Program-made: the position numbers and the translations under genes
Shown here: positions 1-10,618 of the stretch, in pieces
Layout: each line of letters starts with the position of its first letter
How positions within the stretch are numbered: position 1 is the first letter of the stretch
Notes under the pieces: generated by a model
Told to the model about the DNA's origin: nothing
Seen by the model: only the letters and a program-made list of their open reading frames with translations
Database searches by the model: none
Source of the DNA: Agapetus fuscipes
Lineage: Eukaryota > Arthropoda > Insecta > Trichoptera > Glossosomatidae
Direction: 5' to 3'
Assembly (NCBI GenBank): GCA_951799405.1
Contig: OX637342.1
Location: 16,663,298-16,727,297, forward strand
DNA length: 64,000 bases

Positions 1-193
1 GGAGATGGAAGAGAATCAAATATGAGAAACAATTCGCATAGCATTAGTGTCGGTAACAAGCTGGTGATTATGTCGACCCCTTCACCCAGAAGGTCGCAGG
101 CGCTCAGGGTAGACTGTGAATACATTTCGTGCCAGATGTTTCAGAATACTGTGGATGGAACTCAGAGAGACATAATATGCTGCAATATAACAG

Positions 194-445
194 TCTAATC
201 TAATCTAATCTAAGTTGTAAAGATATGTAACATTGGGCATTCATATTAAGTGCATTCTCACAAGCAGACACGTACAAGTTCGCGCTTGAGCATGCCGCAT
301 GTGAACCTACAACATTTTCCAAATCTCAAATGGACACACACCCTGCAACTCCTGCCGACCTTCCCTGACACAGGGGTGACATTGGCAAAATGAAGCATTT
401 TCTACAGCATGGGTGGTTAGCCGCATACCAACCTATAAGTCAAGT
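194..445 (-). repeat. Element C copy
   Basis: Near full-length copy read on the minus strand. It ends in three TCTAAT-type units at the left and in the CTTGACTTATAGG head at the right. The microsatellite end and the variable head are typical of a retroposon copied from its 3' end. Confidence 0.8.
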
Positions 446-510
446 GCTGATAATAAACGTTTATCAGTCTTCTAGGATACCAATTTATTCAAAACCAACA
501 TCAATCGCCA

Positions 511-840
511 CTTCCTTGACATTTCTTGACTTAAAGGTTGGGAATTATTTGGTTTATAGGTTGGTATGAGGCTGACTACTATAATAATATAATATAATCT
601 ATAATCTAAGTTGCAAGGATATATTCATTTAAAGCTCTCAGATGTAAGCCCACAAACCAACAAGTGTAGTTCGCGCTTACAAATGCTGAATGTGTACTTA
701 CAAATAAAATCCAAACCTCAAATGAACATAAGCCCCACAACTTTTGCCGACCTTCCCTGAAACAGGGGTGACATTGGCAAAGTGAACCATTTTTTACAGT
801 ATGGGTGGTCAGCCTCATACCAACCTATAAGTCAAGGAAT
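511..840. repeat. Element C, head fragment plus inverted full copy
   Basis: A roughly 70-bp forward head fragment (511-580) abuts an almost complete reverse copy (586-840). The reverse copy happens to leave a 70-codon reading frame open, but other copies break it, so it is not a gene. Confidence 0.75.
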
Positions 841-999
841 TCTCATACTGTGAAAAATGGTTCACTGCTTCATATCACCCGCCAAGGAAAAAAATGTACT
901 AAAAAGTGGATAAGAAGCTAATACAATACAAGAAAACAAAAAAAAATCAGAACAATGTATCCGCGTTTCTGAATTTTTCGCACAAGGCTACCCGCCCAG

Positions 1000-1245
1000 T
1001 GGCTCAGCAGTGGTGAAGGGTGCCATGCAACTCGATTCCCATCGGCTTCCCTTTTAAAATGAGGCAACAAAGTAGTTATAAAATATAGGCACAAAGTAAA
1101 AAAAATACACTTAAAACCAAAGAAACAACACGTATTTTTTCCCCATTGAAACCATGCAGTCTACTTTATTGTCTTTTTTGCCTCATTTTAAAAGTTAAAC
1201 CGATGGGAATCGAGTTGTATGGCACCCTTCTCCACTGCTGCCTAC
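1000..1245. repeat. Foldback (inverted-repeat) element
   Basis: Two arms of about 75 bp (1003-1075 and 1165-1242) are reverse complements with a few mismatches. They share the block CAACTCGATTCCCATCGG. They enclose about 90 bp of AT-rich sequence. No coding capacity is seen. It is probably a foldback MITE. Confidence 0.7.
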
Positions 1246-1458
1246 ATTTTACTTGGACATCACACGTCTTTTCGTACATCAAAACGTCATGAATTTTATG
1301 TATGAAATATTGAATAAATGATCATATTCAGAAGGGGCCCTGTTCCAGAGTTTTTGTTTGAATTTCAAGTGAATCCCTCCATGCGTTAAATTTTCGTTGG
1401 AATCTGGAATGACCTCCAAAAGTGTACCACAATATTTTTATAATAAAGTCATTGTTAC

Positions 1459-1705
1459 GTATGGCTGACCACCCATATTGTAAAAAATGGTTCACTTTGC
1501 CAATGTCACCCCTGCTTCAGGGAAGGTCGGCAAGAGTTGCAGGGCTTATGCTCATTTGAGATTGGGTTTTTTATATTGTAGGTCCACATGCGGCATGTGT
1601 AAGCGCGAAATTATGCATGTCTGCTTGTGGGGATGCATTTAATATGAATCTCAAATGATAAATATCTTTGCAGCTTAGATTTAGATTAAGATTTAGTTAC
1701 GTTAA
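1459..1705 (+). repeat. Element C copy
   Basis: Forward copy from GCTGACCACCC to a TTAGATTTAGATTAAG tail. The first 25 bases of the head are missing. Confidence 0.8.
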
Positions 1706-2022
1706 AAACTATTATGATTTTAGGTTCTACTAGTCTCCAACTATTTTTTTACACTTTTACATTTATTTAGCAATTTACATTTAAATTTTATAAAGTTAGT
1801 GCATTCACAGAGTGAAAATTCATTTTATTTTAATTAAAAACCTTTTTTAAAACATAATTTTATTTTCACATGAAATCCTATACAATTTAAATAATATTAT
1901 CAATAAAAAATACCTAGTCCTTCTCCCCTACAAACAGTACCTGCCCAAAAAACCCCATCCACTTTCCCTTTCCTACCTTGAATTTTAACCCTTTTCTTTT
2001 TAACCTCTGTTAACCTCTGAAT

Positions 2023-2140
2023 ATGAATGAATTGAAAGAGGTTCGTAAGGATAGGAAAAAATGGAAGCAGCTCTGCAGAGGCTCTGACCACACCTAGCGG
2101 ATTGGGGACAGAGTTACAGTTACAGTTACAGAATGTTGAT
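2023..2140 (+). mobile_element. LINE 3' end (endonuclease-RT family), relic
   Basis: Plus-strand translation reads MNELKEV.KDRKKW.QLCR, the last residues of a non-LTR retrotransposon ORF2. A TTACAG x3 tail follows. The same C-terminus occurs at 10130-10500, 36290-36545 and 39500-40200. Confidence 0.6.
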
Positions 2141-2189
2141 GGTGGAATAAATAACTGCTTTTTCTTGAACAAAATAATATTTGTTATCG

Positions 2190-2450
2190 GTGTAATTGGC
2201 GAAGGAGTCGAGTGGCTGATCTTTCTAGCGTATTTGGAATAGAATAACGCTGGTTTGATTCACGCTTGAGTCGTTTGACCATAGCTTCGATCCAGATTCA
2301 ACAGATGTCATAGGGTTATTATTAGTTCTTTAAAATACACAGCAATGAATTATTAACTGATGTTATTAAAACCTGTCTCTGATCAGGCAGAAGAGGTTGG
2401 TGAAATGCATTCCTCTTCACAAATCTATTTAAAAAAAATACTTGCGAAGT
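2190..2450 (+). mobile_element. SINE D copy
   Basis: The sequence matches 46672-46900 and the two reversed copies at 38.0-38.5 kb. Its head resembles a tRNA of the long-variable-arm type (Leu/Ser): a degenerate TGGCCGAG-like A box and a B-box region near CTGGTTTGATTC. It continues past GATCAGGCAGAA to a short T/A tail. Confidence 0.55.
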
Positions 2451-3383
2451 TATTCATATCCATGCTCAAATCCATGGCTCAACAGCCACCTAACGTATCT
2501 ATAAAAAAAAAATGATCCATGATTCAATTATGGATTTAACGTTTTGTGAATAACCCTGTTAGACACTCACATAAAAATAAAACTTATTAGTGTTTTATAT
2601 ATTGAATGTCTTTGAAAATAATTAAACATTTCAACAATATAAATATAATAATAATCACAATTAAAAAATTGAACATGATCTGTATGTTTTCTTAAAAAAA
2701 TGTAAAACAAAGCCATAAAGATGAGAAAGAGGCAACGTTACAAATTGGGATGAAAAAAATAAATAATAAAACACAAAATTACCTTCGGCATAAAAAAAAA
2801 ATGCCTCTCTTAATGTTCATCTCTAGGCGCTTTAAAATACGCATTTTTATACGCTGTTTACTTTTAATGTCCGGCCATAATTTCATCAACGCAAAAAGCC
2901 AAAAACCGCCTCAAATTACTTTTAATTTGAAAGCTACGCCGCGGAAGGTTCTACGCCAAAAAAGCTCTACGCAGAAAAAGCTCTACGCCAGAAATCTCCC
3001 CGTGTAGCTTCCTGAAGACATATCTCAGACATTAGGCCTCCACAATAGCCGCGAAGCCTTTTTTATGGTCGTTAGTCTAATTGTAAGTGAAGTGACTTTA
3101 TATTGTGCGTTGGTCGGTCCATTAAAAAACCTGAAAATGCTATATTTTTTACACGGCGCAAGCTGATGTTTTAAGTACGGTACTAAAGTGTTTGGACCCT
3201 TATTTGTAGCAATATTTTTTCAGGTTAGCAGGCATTTATTATTTTAAATTTTATTTATTACTTTTATAATTTTTTTCGTGTTGTGATAAAAATCATGTAT
3301 TTTTCATTTTATTTTTCAAAAGAAGTTTAGAAAAACATACAAATTTCAAAGGAGAGTATTTTGAAAATTACTAAAGAAATTAT
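2451..3383. other. No recognisable feature
   Basis: AT-rich sequence. The only structure is a short run of GCTCTACGCCA-like units at 2930-2995. No convincing exon or named repeat was found. Confidence 0.5.
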
Positions 3384-3640
3384 GTCTATAATCTATAATC
3401 TAAGTTGCAAGGATATATTCATTCAAAGCTCTCAGATGTATGCCCACAAACAAACACGTGTAGTTTGCGCTTACAAAATATGCTGATTGTGTACTTACAA
3501 ATAAAATCCAAACCTCAAATGAACATAAGCCCTGCAACTCTTGCCGACATTCCCTGAAACAGGGGTGACATTGGCAAAGTGAACCATTTTTACAGTATGG
3601 GTGGTCAGCCTCATACCAACCTATAAGTCAAGGAATAATA
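3384..3640 (-). repeat. Element C copy
   Basis: Nearly complete reverse copy, with TATAATCTATAATCTAAG at its tail end and AAGTCAAGGAAT at its head end. Confidence 0.8.
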
Positions 3641-4420
3641 ATAATGTCGTTGTTTTTTTTTAAATTTTGTAGGTTTACACCATTTGGTTAATTTTTCCAT
3701 TATTGGTTTGATTTCATTAAAGTACACAATTTTTGTAATTTTAGAAAAGAAAATTCTTCAACCAAAAATGAAAATATAAATACATGTATGTACAAGGCAC
3801 ACAAGCATTCGCTTTCGCCTGAGGGTTAGATTCTAATAACAATGTATAAAAAAAAAAATGGAAATAAATAATGTAATCCATTTTTAAATAATAATAAAAA
3901 AAAAAAATGTATGTCTTTTTAAAACACACATGGATATACTTTTCGTGTTATGATAGTAAAATTGAGTCATTTTTTGAGGTATTTTCAAATCACAGAAAAT
4001 ATTTTTTACAAAGCAGCTTCTTAGTAGGTACCTACATCTTTAAGTAAATAACAGTTTTTGCCTTCCTGATGTCAATGTATTTCACTCCATTGCAGCCATA
4101 CACCGAAAAGCGCAGTCGCCAAAAGAATTGCGTGATTAACGGTATTTTGATACGGTGGTTGACATTAAAAAAAGAAATAAACAAAATGATTGGCAATGCA
4201 TGAAATTCGTTTACCAGCGAGTGCGAGTAAATTTTGCACTGGTGAGTTATCGCAGAAACGTGTGGAGAGGGTTTCACAGTCTCAACACGGTGAGGGTTTT
4301 TACAAAATAAATATCATCTCGCCCAGAATAACTTCCGCATGGAGATTACAATTCTTTAATGCATACACAAGCAGCTTGAGGGGATATTATACTGTTTGTG
4401 GTGCATTTCAAAGCACACCA
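3641..4420. other. No recognisable feature
   Basis: AT-rich sequence with A and T runs near 3850 and 3900. Short open frames at 3741-4447 have no family resemblance and overlap each other on both strands. Confidence 0.5.
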
Positions 4421-4605
4421 AAAAATAGCGATCTACAAAATAAATGACAACGCTTGAAAATAACAAAATAGTGATCAACAAAATAAATGACTATGGTTGG
4501 TGAGAAGAATAGTGATTAAAAAATAAATAACAACGTTTGGTGAGAAAGAAACAGGGATCTACAAAATAAATAATAACGCTTGAAAAGAACAAAATAGTGA
4601 TCTAC
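4421..4605. repeat. Tandem repeat, about 42-bp unit
   Basis: About four degenerate units, each ending in AACAAAATAGTGATC.ACAAAATAAATGAC or a variant. Unit starts fall near 4445, 4488, 4528 and 4571. Confidence 0.65.
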
Positions 4606-4985
4606 TATATTATTATGTAAATAGTAGATTAATATAGGTGTACATCGTAGGTAGTAACAGTTATTATAGTATTATGTCAAAAGTAAATTAATATAGGTGT
4701 ACACCGTAGGTAGCAATAATTATAGGCTTAAGAAATCTAGAAATTAAATGATCCTTTTGTACTCTCGAAGCTAGTAGAATGTGCTGGCAAAATTAGCCCC
4801 TAGTCTGTCTCTAGCGTATATAAGGAGCAAAATTGAGTGCACCTAGCCAGTGAGATAGTCGCCTTTGATCGAAGAGTGTGAGCGGTGCTAAACTATAAAA
4901 ATAAATTTGAGTTGCTAAAAGTGTTAAAATAAATATAAATTATATTATCTAGGTTTGTTGCAGTAACTTTGTGAAAGTTCATCTT
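4606..4985 (+). repeat. Degenerate LTR-like segment
   Basis: AATATAGGTGTACA.CGTAGGTAG occurs twice about 59 bp apart (4631, 4690). Downstream, GTGCTGGCAAAATTAGCCCC and a TATATAAGG box (about 4818) followed by AATAAA resemble the promoter part of the solo LTRs at 33339 and 26461. Its right end is cut by the Penelope-like element. Confidence 0.35.
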
Positions 4986-5128
4986 TAAAATTAAAAAAAA
5001 AATAATAAAAAACTTTGTTTTAATTCACTGTGAGTTTATTTTCGTAATGCACTACTAGTTTCGGCAGTGCAATATCTGCCATCGACGGGTGCTACCTTAA
5101 AACTAACATAAAAATACAAAGATGGAAT

Positions 5129-5437
5129 TTAATCACTTATAGAAGGGGAGGGGGTGTAAGGTGGGCGGAGCTTAAGAGGGAACAATGAAAGAAGAGGGGA
5201 TGTATTAGGAAAGACAATGTTGTTAATTATATTATTTTCAGAATTTAAATTTTTATGTATCTCAAGATTTTTGAAATTATTCATTATTTTTCCTTTGTTG
5301 GTAATATGGTGTAGGAGTTTTAATTTATGGGAGTGGAATGAATGGTTCGACTCCATGATGTGATTCGCAAATTCCGAGTGGTTGTTACTTGTGAGGCAGC
5401 GGCGATGTTCATCAATTCTCGTTTTCAAGTTAAACAA
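5129..5437 (-). pseudogene. Penelope-like GIY-YIG endonuclease C-terminal fragment
   Basis: The minus-strand frame reads LKTRIDEHRR, then SEFANHIMESNHSF, then KGKIMNNFKNLEIHK. These are the C-terminal motifs of the PLE GIY-YIG nuclease, including the Arg/His-containing segment and the late EIHK glutamate region. The catalytic GIY-YIG start is absent because the fragment is cut at the inversion junction near 5440. No function is expected. Confidence 0.7.
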
Positions 5438-5442
5438 GTAAT

Positions 5443-5640
5443 TAAGAACTGCCCTAACATTAATGAAAACGGTGGGAATTTCCTAACACTTATAAACCCA
5501 CAAGTACCAAGATTATATGGACTTCCCAAACTGCATAAAGAACACATTCCTATAAGACCTGTAGTATCATATGTTTGTGCTCCTAATTATAAACTTTGTA
5601 AGCAACTTAATTACCTTATAAATTCGTCAAAAATTTTTCA
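5443..5640 (+). pseudogene. Penelope-like reverse transcriptase fragment
   Basis: The plus-strand frame contains VPRLYGLPKLHKEHIPIRP followed by VVSYVCAPNYKL, the N-terminal RT signature (PRLYGLPKIHKP..PLRPIVS) of Penelope/Neptune-type enzymes. It stops being RT-like near 5640, where the terminal repeat begins. The YxDD core is missing. Confidence 0.75.
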
Positions 5641-5647
5641 AAGTTTT

Positions 5648-5705
5648 AAGGTAGCACCCGTCGATGGCAGATATTGCACTGCCGAAACTAGTAGTGCATT
5701 ACGAA
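5648..5705 (+). ncRNA. Hammerhead-ribozyme-like motif in PLE terminus
   Basis: GCAC, then TCGATG, a GGCAG/CTGCC stem, GAAAC, TA, GTA and GTGC lie in hammerhead order. GCAC/GTGC can form stem I, and AC..GT gives the tiny stem III seen in PLE hammerheads. The CUGAUGA core is degraded to UCGAUG, so activity is doubtful. The inverted copy is at 5044-5100 on the minus strand. Confidence 0.35.
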
Positions 5706-5760
5706 AATAAACTCACAGTGAATTAAAACAAAGTTTTTTATTATTTTTTTTTAATTTTTA

Positions 5761-6357
5761 AATATAAATTGTAAAAATAAATTAAGTGAAAATAAAGATC
5801 CTTGAAAAAGACCTGTATGTTTTAATTTAGAGACTTTCCGAACCCAAACACACTACAATATTATTTAAAGTTGAGTTGGTAGGTCACTGGGTAGCACATA
5901 TAACATTGCATAATTTATTTTTTACTGCATGAACTGCATTCGCTCGTTATAAATCAACTCGAAAACAAGCAGAATAAACGTTGAATTACATAAAATATGA
6001 CAACGTTGGTCGGTCTGAAAAGAGCCGAGGTGTTTTTTTTCAGCCGTTTTTCAGACTCGTGCAAAAAGCTGATAATGCCCCGCGTCGTAAATTCCTCAAA
6101 CAGCTCCAACTAACAACAATTTCATGGCGCCAACTTGTCACGGTGACACTTTTAAAAGTGAGACATGTCCACGTTTAAAGCGGCCACTAATGAGCTGGAG
6201 ACACGAGTACGTTCTATGGAACGCGACTCCTCGCCTGTATGGAAAAGTTTTTTTTTAACTAAAGGACGATGAGACAGGTGACATGCATTTACTTTTTGAT
6301 TTTTAAAAGAAAATTTTATTGTGCAAAAAAAATTATTTGGAGTTAATTAATAATAAT
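5761..6357. other. No recognisable feature
   Basis: Mixed sequence. The stretch 5990-6250 has more CpG than its surroundings but shows no exon or known repeat. Confidence 0.45.
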
Positions 6358-6606
6358 ATGAGGCTGATTTATTTGATGAGCGCTGTCTTTGTGTAAATCA
6401 CACCTCAAGATCCCTCTACAAACTTGGTCGTCGCTGAAGAAAGCGACAACTCTCAAAGAAGACCCAGTTGGTGTAAGGCTTGATGAAACCATGGTGACCG
6501 GTCTTTGGTAGAGTTTTTTTTTTTTTTTTGCGTGCAGCGCTGGAATTTGAGCCCACTACCTTCAAACCACGTGTCCGAAATGTTAACTACTAGACTACGG
6601 ACCGGT
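6358..6606 (-). mobile_element. SINE B copy, (ATT)n-type tail
   Basis: The reverse copy ends with the tRNA-like head ACTAGACTACGGACCGGT at 6588-6606. The body has CAACTCTCAAAGAAGACCCAG, and the tail carries the AGCGCTGT..GTGTAAATCACACCTC module. Confidence 0.8.
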
Positions 6607-6785
6607 ATGAAGTATGGAGAGTTCAAAAGAATCACTCAGGATAGGGAAGAGTGAAAATAAGGGGCAAAGGTTTTACGTGAATCAGTTAGACAAATTGAAA
6701 CCAGAAAAATATTGCGACTTTTTCCTCAACCAAATTTTTATTGACTATTTATTTATCCTTTGACTTATATTTATTTATAAAGGTA

Positions 6786-6950
6786 ATAGGCTGACCACGC
6801 ATACTGTACAAAATGGTTCACTTTGCCAATGCCACCCCTGTAACAGGGAAGATCGACAAAAGTTGCACGGGTTTATGTTCATTTGAGGTTTTGTTTGAAA
6901 TTTGTAAGTACACATACAGCATTTATAAGCGCGAACTTTCACGTGTAAGT
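6786..6950 (+). repeat. Element C, truncated copy
   Basis: Forward copy from GGCTGACCACGCATACTG to AACTTTCACGTGTAAG. It then runs into repeat F. Confidence 0.7.
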
Positions 6951-6974
6951 TTGTTGTATTTTTCTTCGCCTAAG

Positions 6975-7220
6975 TGCTTATTTGTCTTATGCCCATCACA
7001 CGTAATTGCACATGAGCAATGTTTGTATGTGTACTAGACCAATATGTCTTGTGAAAGCTGGAAATTGATTTAAACAAAATCTCTCAGAAGATCGAGTTTT
7101 ACGTTTTTTTTCTTAGCTCAGATTGTGTGGAATGTGATTGTTAAGACAATTTCATTGAAATGTCATGTTTGAATCAAATGGAAGATAAGCCAAACAAGCA
7201 TTGGGGGAACGATATCATAA
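6975..7220 (+). repeat. Repeat F copy
   Basis: Shares CACATGAGCAATGTTTGT, TTCTTAGCTCAGATTGTG and AAATGGAAGATAAGCC with 29425-29700 and, reversed, 59262-59490. A partial second copy of its 3' end follows SINE A at 7655-7710. Confidence 0.6.
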
Positions 7221-7258
7221 CTATTTGATGAAATAGTAAAATAGATCGATGATTGTCC

Positions 7259-7580
7259 GGTCGATAGCTCAGTTAGTAGAGTGCTTGCATTCCATGCCGT
7301 GAGCTCGGGTTCGAATCCCACCGAGGGTGTCAGAAATGATTTCCCGCTTCGGTGTTTATTTCAAATGCCAAAATAAAATACCGGCAGGGTTTACTCAGCC
7401 TTAACAAGAATTAAGTACCACTCTCGGAAGCTGGAAAACCTCCACTTCAACCGAAGTGGTTGGCGTAAGGCCGGCCGCCTTACCTATAAAAATAAATAGG
7501 TTCGAAACGCCACATGCGACCCGTCGGGGATAACGCGGTAAGAAGTTACACTGTATGTGTATCTTAGTTGCGTAGTTGCG
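7259..7580 (+). mobile_element. SINE A copy
   Basis: The tRNA-like head has an A box TAGCTCAGTTAGTAG and a B box GGTTCGAATCC (7309-7319). The SINE A body (ACCGGCAGGGTTTACTCAGCC, GGTTGGCGTAAGGCCGGCC) and a TTGCG-type tail follow. Copies of the repeat F 3' end lie on both sides. Confidence 0.85.
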
Positions 7581-8059
7581 CATGATTCAAATATGTACTC
7601 TTACCTCCATGTTGTCTTTCCAATTAGGTCTTATCTTTGACAGTACATGTTTTGTTTGTCATGTTTGAATTAAATGGTAGATAAGCCAAACAAGCAATGA
7701 GAGGACGATTACTGTGCCTTTTTTAACTACATAATACAAGTATCATTATTATTTTGATGAACCTGTTTTTCAGGGGGTTCCCTCTTACCCTTCCTTCCCC
7801 TGCTTCGGCTTGACACGGTGTTGCCACCTCATTAAAAAGTGTAACGTTTTTTCAGCGACGATTGAGTTTATTCAGCGAATCACATAATGCGACTTGTGTT
7901 GCCTCGTTAGTGCAGATTTAACGCGGAATTACTGTAGAATAAACAGATGCTTCATCCCTTTACAAATATGGCAACTAAATGCTACATTATATAAGTATAT
8001 TATTTTTTATTATTATTTTGTATTATATTTACAATAATTATAACTACACAGTGAGAAGT

Positions 8060-8160
8060 TGTATGCGGCTGACCACCCTTGCGGTAGAAAATGGTTCACT
8101 TTGCCAATTTCACTCTCGCTTCAGGAAAGGTCGGCAAGAGTTGCAGGGTGAATGTCCATT
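8060..8160 (+). repeat. Element C head fragment
   Basis: The forward copy stops at TGTCCATTTGAG, exactly where a SINE B head begins. Confidence 0.7.
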
Positions 8161-8162
8161 TG

Positions 8163-8452
8163 AGTCCGTAGTCTAATGGTTAACACTCGGACTCGTGATC
8201 AGAAGGTTTGAATCCCGGCGGAGCACGATAAATATTTAATTTTTCAAATATACCTACTATTAGTTGGGTAGAAAAAATAATCCAACTTTATCAAAGACCG
8301 GTCACCATATGCATCCTTGCACCAACTGGGTCTTGCTTGATAATTGGCGCTTTCTACAGCGAGGAGCGAGATTGCAGAGGGTTCTTGAGGTGTGATTCAC
8401 ACAAAAACAGCGCTCACTGAATAAATGAGCCTAATATTATTATTATAATGTG
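8163..8452 (+). mobile_element. SINE B copy, (ATT)n-type tail
   Basis: The head is TCCGTAGTCTAATGG..TTTGAATCCCGG. The body is followed by the CAGCGCTCACTGAATAAATGAGCC module and ATTATTATTATAA. It joins element C directly. Confidence 0.8.
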
Positions 8453-8469
8453 TGAGGAATATAATGACA

Positions 8470-8655
8470 CAGGCTTTATTGCAGATTGTCTGCAGGGCTC
8501 TACGTATGATACGTCACTTCCGGCCGCCTCTCGATTTATTTCCCGCCAAATCACTGACGGGGCCGAAAAATCTGGCGCGAAAAGCGCGAGCTTATTGCGC
8601 GAAAAATATTTATGAAAACAGAGCGTTTTTATGTACGTCGGCCGAGCAATAAAAA
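8470..8655. other. Unique CpG-containing block
   Basis: Non-repetitive sequence richer in CpG than its surroundings (TCTGGCGCGAAAAGCGCGAG). It has no coding similarity on either strand. It could be regulatory or simply old unique DNA. Confidence 0.3.
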
Positions 8656-8870
8656 TAATCGGGCAAACATATTTTTGAAAAAAAAAACAAAAAAAACTGT
8701 GCAATGACTATAAAACGCTTTGTCTGTTTTGAATGATTACTTACATATTATAATCTATATTTTTCATAAATCGGCTTAAAAAGGTTTGATAATAAACTAC
8801 TGTTTTTATTGAAATTTGATTCTTATTTTCCTATCACAAAATATTATTTTATATTTTTTTCTGCTTGTCC

Positions 8871-9193
8871 GGTCGATAGCTCAGTTGATAGAGTGCTTAC
8901 ATTCCATGCCTTGAACTCGGGTTCGCATCCCACCGAGGGTGTTAGAAATGATTTCCCGTTTCAGTGTTTATTTCTAACCCCAAAATGAAATACCGGCAAG
9001 GTTTACTCAGCCTTCACAAGAAATGAGTACCAGCTCCCGCGGGAGCTGGGAAACTCCCACTTCAACTGAAATGGTTGGCGTAAGGCCGGCCCCCTTACCT
9101 AAAAAAATAATAGGTTCCACTCACCACATGCGACCCCTTCGGGGAAAACGCGGTAGGAAGTTGCACTAATGTGTAGCTTAATTGCAGTTGCAG
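8871..9193 (+). mobile_element. SINE A copy next to the M4 exon
   Basis: Full-length copy from GGTCGATAGCTCAGTTG to ATTGCAGTTGCAGG. Its 3' end lies about 28 bp from the splice donor of the receptor exon ending at 9222. It is antisense to the host gene, inside the following intron. Confidence 0.85.
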
Positions 9194-9221
9194 GATGGAA
9201 GTATTGAAGATTTTTTCTTAC

Positions 9222-9377
9222 CTTTTCATCAACAGCCACCTGTTTGACGTTCCACAAGAACTCCATGATGGCAATGATGAAGGCGATAGCGACTCCTGCA
9301 CCCAATACCACAAACACACCACCAACGTTGGCAATACCCAGCTCTCCGGCAGAGGCATCTGATGCGCTGGTGTCGTC
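9222..9377 (-). CDS. Kainate-type glutamate receptor, M4 exon
   Basis: 156 bp, 52 codons, phase 0 at both ends. The acceptor is TTTCCAG and the donor AAG|GTAAGA. It encodes an acidic linker (DDTSASDASAGELG), then IANVGGVFVVLGAG and a hydrophobic helix ending IMEFLWNVK. This is the M4 segment and juxtamembrane stretch of kainate/AMPA receptors. The last exon (cytoplasmic tail) was not found at 1-9200, so it may lie outside the window or diverge. Retention of the following intron would add about 40 residues, partly from antisense SINE A, before a stop at 9099. Confidence 0.92.
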
Positions 9378-9868
9378 CTGGAAATAAACATGACAATGAT
9401 AATTAATTGCATATTGATGGTGATGACCTTGACAGTTCCTTGCAGTTAAATTAAAAGAGAACCCAGTGAAAACGTAACACTCAATAATTAATTGTGGACT
9501 ACTTCCATATTTCATGAAAAAGTTTTTCTTCTCAGAAATTCCACAGATATTGTTCAAAAGATATTTCCAAAGATATACTTTTTTGCTTTTTTGTAATATC
9601 TATTTTGAGAGAAAGGTCTATGCAAATGCAACCAGAATAGACAAATGAAAATTATATATTTATGACTACGAAGTAGTCGAAAACGTTTGTGTCATTTATA
9701 TAAATAATAAAAAAAGTGAAAATAAAACAAGATTTTTTAATAACTAAATAATTATATAAAAACATCAGAAACCCCACAATACGTCTTCTGATTAGTGTTT
9801 TTTTTTTTAAATAAACACAAGAAATAATGAGTAGTATAGGTTTTAAAGATAACAATGAACCAACTTAC

Positions 9869-9984
9869 CGGACATTTGTTGCTGACGTACATTTCTTTCC
9901 ACCATTTCGTCTTCAAAGCGTGAAGTTTACCTTCTTCTTGCATCTTCAATACTGCTCCACTGATTGCAGTGCGATAAGGAGAAT
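9869..9984 (-). CDS. Kainate-type glutamate receptor, distal S2 exon
   Basis: 116 bp; starts in phase 1 and ends in phase 0, with donor CCG|GTAAGT. It encodes [20 protein letters not shown] followed by HALKTKWWK and a Cys-Pro end. This is the last part of the S2 ligand-binding lobe, with the family's EEGKLH and KWW motifs and the Cys that forms the conserved lobe-2 disulphide. Confidence 0.93.
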
Positions 9985-10129
9985 CTACATAAATTAAAAT
10001 AAAATGATTAAAATCTCCTTAAATATGTACATGAAACAAATGTAACGAGGAAGATTTTAATGCCTTGAAACAAAGCTTTCTCTTGATATAATATTATCAA
10101 ACCAACATGCCAAAAAAAGTCTATCTTTC

Positions 10130-10500
10130 CATTGAATTGATGAACAGACGAAACGTGTGCTAGAAGAGATAATATGGTAATAAAAGTACAAAAAATACGA
10201 TGAGATGGTTTGGACGTCTTGAAAAAAATTATGAATAACGACTAACGGAGAAAGTGTACAGAAGAAATGGCAAAGAAAAGTGTAGGAGGGGAAGACTGAG
10301 GAAGAAATGGAAAAACCAAACAGGTGAGATTGTTAAGGAATAGACCCTGCAGAGAGAGAATAAGAGAAGAGTATGTATAAGGAAAGTGATGACTATTGAA
10401 GAGATGAAAGAAATATGCAAGGACGGAAAAAGTGGAAGCGCATATGCGGAAGTACTGGCCACCCCTAATGGAACGGTAGCAGTAAAGTAACAATAACAGA
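10130..10500 (+). mobile_element. LINE ORF2 C-terminal relic
   Basis: Shifted plus-strand frames give KIRWFGRLEK, RRNGKEKCRRGRLRKKW and VMTIEEMKEICKDGK. This is the same LINE C-terminus as at 39500-40200. It is broken by stops and frameshifts and lies in the intron between the two S2 exons. Confidence 0.65.
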
Positions 10501-10618
10501 ATAGAAGTGGACCAAGATGAGAGCCCTGAGGAACATCAAATGCAATGGTATAAAAATAGATTAAAAGCCAGCCATGCCAAGTTTCTGAGACCTTTTGATC
10601 AAATATGAAGATACTTAC

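Larger units (their letters stand above)
4986..5760. mobile_element. Penelope-like element, inverted composite relic
   Basis: Near-perfect inverted repeats of about 118 bp (4986-5104 and 5642-5760) flank two inward fragments: a minus-strand GIY-YIG endonuclease C-terminus and a plus-strand RT fragment. Each half ends in the same terminal sequence. Penelope-like elements carry RT followed by GIY-YIG and often form 5'-truncated inverted copies. Most of the RT is missing, so this copy is dead. Confidence 0.75.

Noticed and set aside
606..818. 70-codon frame, similar frames at 34496 and 8068
   Set aside because: Element C reading frames; other copies carry stops and indels, so there is no sign of protein selection.
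2750..3007. 85-codon basic frame
   Set aside because: Composition-driven (Lys-rich in AT-rich DNA), with internal short repeats and no homologous motif.
7259..7331. Functional tRNA genes at SINE A and SINE B heads
   Set aside because: Acceptor stems do not pair and no terminator follows. Each head is fixed to the same SINE body in many copies.
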